A model generated the notes under the pieces. The model was not told the DNA's origin. It made no database searches and worked only from the letters and a program-made list of their open reading frames with translations. 64,000 bases of DNA, from assembly GCA_963662155.1 (NCBI GenBank), contig OY759267.1, positions 18,965,938 through 19,029,937 of the forward strand, read 5' to 3'. The position numbers and the translations under genes are program-made. Source of the DNA: Lamellibrachia columna (taxonomy: Eukaryota > Annelida > Polychaeta > Sabellida > Siboglinidae). Shown here one piece after another: positions 61,460 to 64,000 of the stretch. Every line of letters starts with the position of its first letter. Positions within the stretch are counted from its first letter, which is position 1.

Positions 61460-62610
61460 TCACGTTTTGTCATCAGCTTGTTTCTGGTGTCAATTGCTGC
61501 GTAGCGAGGCTGAGTTGACATGCTTGTCGGAGCAGTTGAGTTGCGCGTTACTGGATTAGATGGAAAGCCACAGGCTGCCATCTGTGTCGCTAGGTACACA
61601 GACGGCAACATACACATGGTAACTCAACAAGGAAATCAGAAGAAGGCGAAGACGTCTAGAGCGACTCATACGCCACTTATGCGCCACTGTCTGTGTTGTC
61701 GACTACGACAAAATGGAGAACACACGCAGGTCAAAGGTCAGGAAGATCACGTATCGCTAGTCTCGCATAAATGAGCTGCCCATGCAGGCGTTCGTGGAAT
61801 AGGATCTGTCAATAGGCGTTCAAGTAATATGATGGGTTGATAGGACGTTATTGATAGGGATAACAGATCACAGACTAGGATAGGTTTATAGGATGTATAT
61901 AATATTGCTAGGGATAAATTTGGAATATTAAATGTGAATATGATCGATGTCAATGAGCCTCCTGTCTGCAGCCGGGCGATTATATATAATTATGGATGCA
62001 TTAGATAGCCTTAGACACCTGTCGGTTTCAGAGTTTTTGTATATATGCGCGAATGCATTTGGATAGCCAGAGATACCCTTCGGTGTCCGGGTTTAATTGA
62101 GGCTAATGTTAGTATTGACATACCAAAAATATTGTGTATATTTCTCACGTCGCTATCGTAATTTATTTGCATATATTTTGTAATTCTCAGTAGCATATGA
62201 CTATTTACATGACATTCCGCATATATATTCCTCGTAGCATATCCAGTTCTTTTTATGATGGGAGGAATGTCTTCCCATTGACTCAACAACATACAAACTC
62301 GGACTTAGTTGCCAGACTAAATCTACTTAGCAATTATTTAAACGCACAAAAATGCAACATTTGCCATATTCTTAGCACCTAAATTCGCTTCCGGAATCGG
62401 GCATATTGCGCTGTTAACCAACACCGTGCGAGATATTATATTCGTATGAGTCTACGTTTTAAAAATAGCACCGCTACAAGATTATGTTTTCAATCACGAT
62501 CACGACTTTTCGTGCAGTCTGTCATTACCGGACTCGGGTGGCTGCACATGTTGCCCAAGGACGACCACGAAAGGCGTCACGCGCCGCTGAACGCCAATTA
62601 CTCGCCGTCG
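61460..62610. other. Stretch upstream of the 62753 gene without recognised exons
   Basis: Short internal repeats only (GATAGG-type text at 61800-61900). Confidence 0.4.
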
Positions 62611-62619
62611 CCCGAGCGG

Positions 62620-62627
62620 TATTTATA
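62620..62627 (+). promoter_or_regulatory. TATA box of the 62753 gene
   Basis: TATTTATA about 130 nt before the signal-peptide ATG, preceded by a GC-richer stretch. The spacing would leave a 5' leader of roughly 100 nt. Confidence 0.4.
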
Positions 62628-62752
62628 CTGAAGTTGATCCGGACTTTCCCCAGTCAGTCGCCGGCTAATGTAACATACATCAACTGTACATCCAGAGAAG
62701 GAACGTTGGTATATTAACGGTTGACGGTTCAACACGTCGTTTCGTAGACATC

Positions 62753-62818
62753 ATGAACATCAAAGCGACCGTTCTCCTGTTTGCTGTGGTCGCAGTATGC
62801 ACTGTGACAATGATACAG
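62753..62818 (+). CDS. First exon (signal peptide) of a further secreted-protein gene
   Basis: ATG opens 22 codons, MNIKATVLLFAVVAV then CTVTMIQ, ended by CAG and a GTTAGT donor in phase 0. This is a classic secretory signal exon. A TATA box lies about 130 nt upstream. No second exon is seen before the window end. The following sequence is a GT microsatellite and an antisense LINE, so the gene probably continues beyond 64000. Confidence 0.55.
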
Positions 62819-63090
62819 GTTAGTCCATTTATATGCACCGTTGTGGTATGATCGCTTTTATGACATTTGGTGTTATGGCGAATGGGTTACTGTTAATAAA
62901 GACTGCAATGCCAGATAGAAAAAAATGGACGGCCATTGTGATTCGTGGAACTGACTCAACATAAGCATGTGAGGAAGCAAGTTGGTGTTAATAATGATAA
63001 CAATAAATTATTATTTTATTAACTTGCTCGTTTGCCGTAAAAAATACATGAGCACATTACTCAAGACTGTGCTGTAATGTTTGCATTGGT

Positions 63091-63282
<192 letters not shown>

Positions 63283-63309
63283 ATAATGATAATGATATAT
63301 ATATATATT

Positions 63310-64000
63310 ACTTACTTACTTAGGCCCTTAACTCCTCCTGGAGCATAGGCCATCCACAACATTTCTCCAGCGTCTCCTCTCCAGTTGTTGCCAGCCCTTC
63401 CCTGTTTGCTTGATGTCTGCCTCGAGGTCACGCCGCCAGGTGTTTTTTGGTCTCCCCCTCTTTCTCTTGCCTTGGGGGTTCCATGTCAGGACCTGTCTGG
63501 TTATGTTTGTGCTTGGCTTTCTCAAGGTGTGGCCAAGCCATCCCCATCTCCTCTTAAGGATCTCTATCTCTATTTGGGCTTGGTGTGTTCTATCCCAGAG
63601 GTCTTTGTTGCTCACCCTGTCCATCCAGTGTATTCGGAGAATTCTTCTCAGGCAATGGTTGACAAATGTCTGGATCCTTATCAGTGTGGTCTTGTTTATT
63701 CGCCATGTTTCTGCTCCGTACAGCAACACGGACTTTACATTTGTGTTAAACAAGCGTATTTTTGTGGTTTCTCCAATTACCTTTGACTTCCACACATTTC
63801 TCAACAGGTGGAAAGCTACCCTTGCTTTGCTGATCCTTTTCTTTACGTCAGCCTCTGTCCCTCCATGCGTATCCACTATGCTGCCTAGATATCTGAAGTC
63901 TTTGACCTCGTCCAGTGTCTCTCCCTCAAGCGTGATTGGTGTTTCGCAAGTAGCATTTGTTCTCAGGATCTTGGTTTTCCTTTTGTTGATTTTCAACCCA
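63310..64000 (-). pseudogene. LINE reverse-transcriptase C-terminal part, running off the window
   Basis: An open minus frame reaches the window end: [93 protein letters not shown] and [20 protein letters not shown], then a stop at 63328. It is the RT thumb and C-terminal domain of an RTE/CR1-like element. No stops in 222 codons suggest a young copy. It ends in (AAGT)n at 63309-63322. Confidence 0.85.

Overview
This is a nuclear segment from a metazoan, most likely an aquatic invertebrate of the lophotrochozoan or lancelet type. The evidence is intron-rich secreted-protein genes with GT-AG introns, decayed hAT and pogo-like DNA transposons, several families of non-LTR retrotransposon and tRNA-derived SINEs. 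The window also holds an extreme load of micro- and minisatellites. Nothing bacterial or viral is seen. Most long open frames in the window are low-complexity repeats read as codons (IYIYIY, HTHTHT, PPARPPAR, FCFTVYVLFHR) and were rejected.

Region by region. 0-7 kb is transposon debris: an AT-rich inverted repeat, the 3' end of a LINE, a nearly complete but decayed hAT element with recognisable terminal repeats and an 8-bp target duplication (1824-4324), and two LINE reverse-transcriptase relics. 8.2-21.7 kb on the minus strand is the main gene. Eighteen exons join in frame to a 925-codon secreted metalloprotease with signal peptide, propeptide, furin-like site, astacin catalytic domain, EGF, CUB, VWA and MAM domains, plus two Thr-rich linkers. 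A LINE fragment and a SINE core sit in its introns. 21.7-25.6 kb is intergenic, with a 19-bp minisatellite. 25.6-28.6 kb on the minus strand is a compact four-exon gene for a 173-residue, cysteine-free, probably glycosylated secreted protein that I do not recognise. 29.5-33.9 kb holds LINE debris, a duplicated segment and a possible non-autonomous element filled with a 58-bp satellite.

34-48.8 kb is a tandem triplication with a period of about 5.6 kb. Each unit carries the dimerisation-domain end of a second hAT transposase family, a SINE, a 31-bp GC-rich minisatellite, a CCCG or CCTG tetranucleotide tract and a terminal palindrome. A more diverged relative lies at 56.6-59 kb. Between them (48.9-54.1 kb) are a pogo-like C-terminal zinc-finger remnant, a hAT N-terminal fragment whose coding sequence has expanded into a 24-bp repeat array, and a LINE 3' end expanded into a 28-bp array. 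60-64 kb has LINE fragments, a possible Tudor-type exon, the TATA box and signal-peptide first exon of another plus-strand secreted-protein gene (62753), and a LINE reverse-transcriptase 3' end that runs off the window.

The most notable points are the unusual astacin-EGF-CUB-VWA-MAM architecture, the orphan secreted gene immediately upstream of it, and the repeated birth of minisatellites from transposon coding motifs. Gene models were assembled by eye from reading frame, splice sites and phase; none has transcript support.
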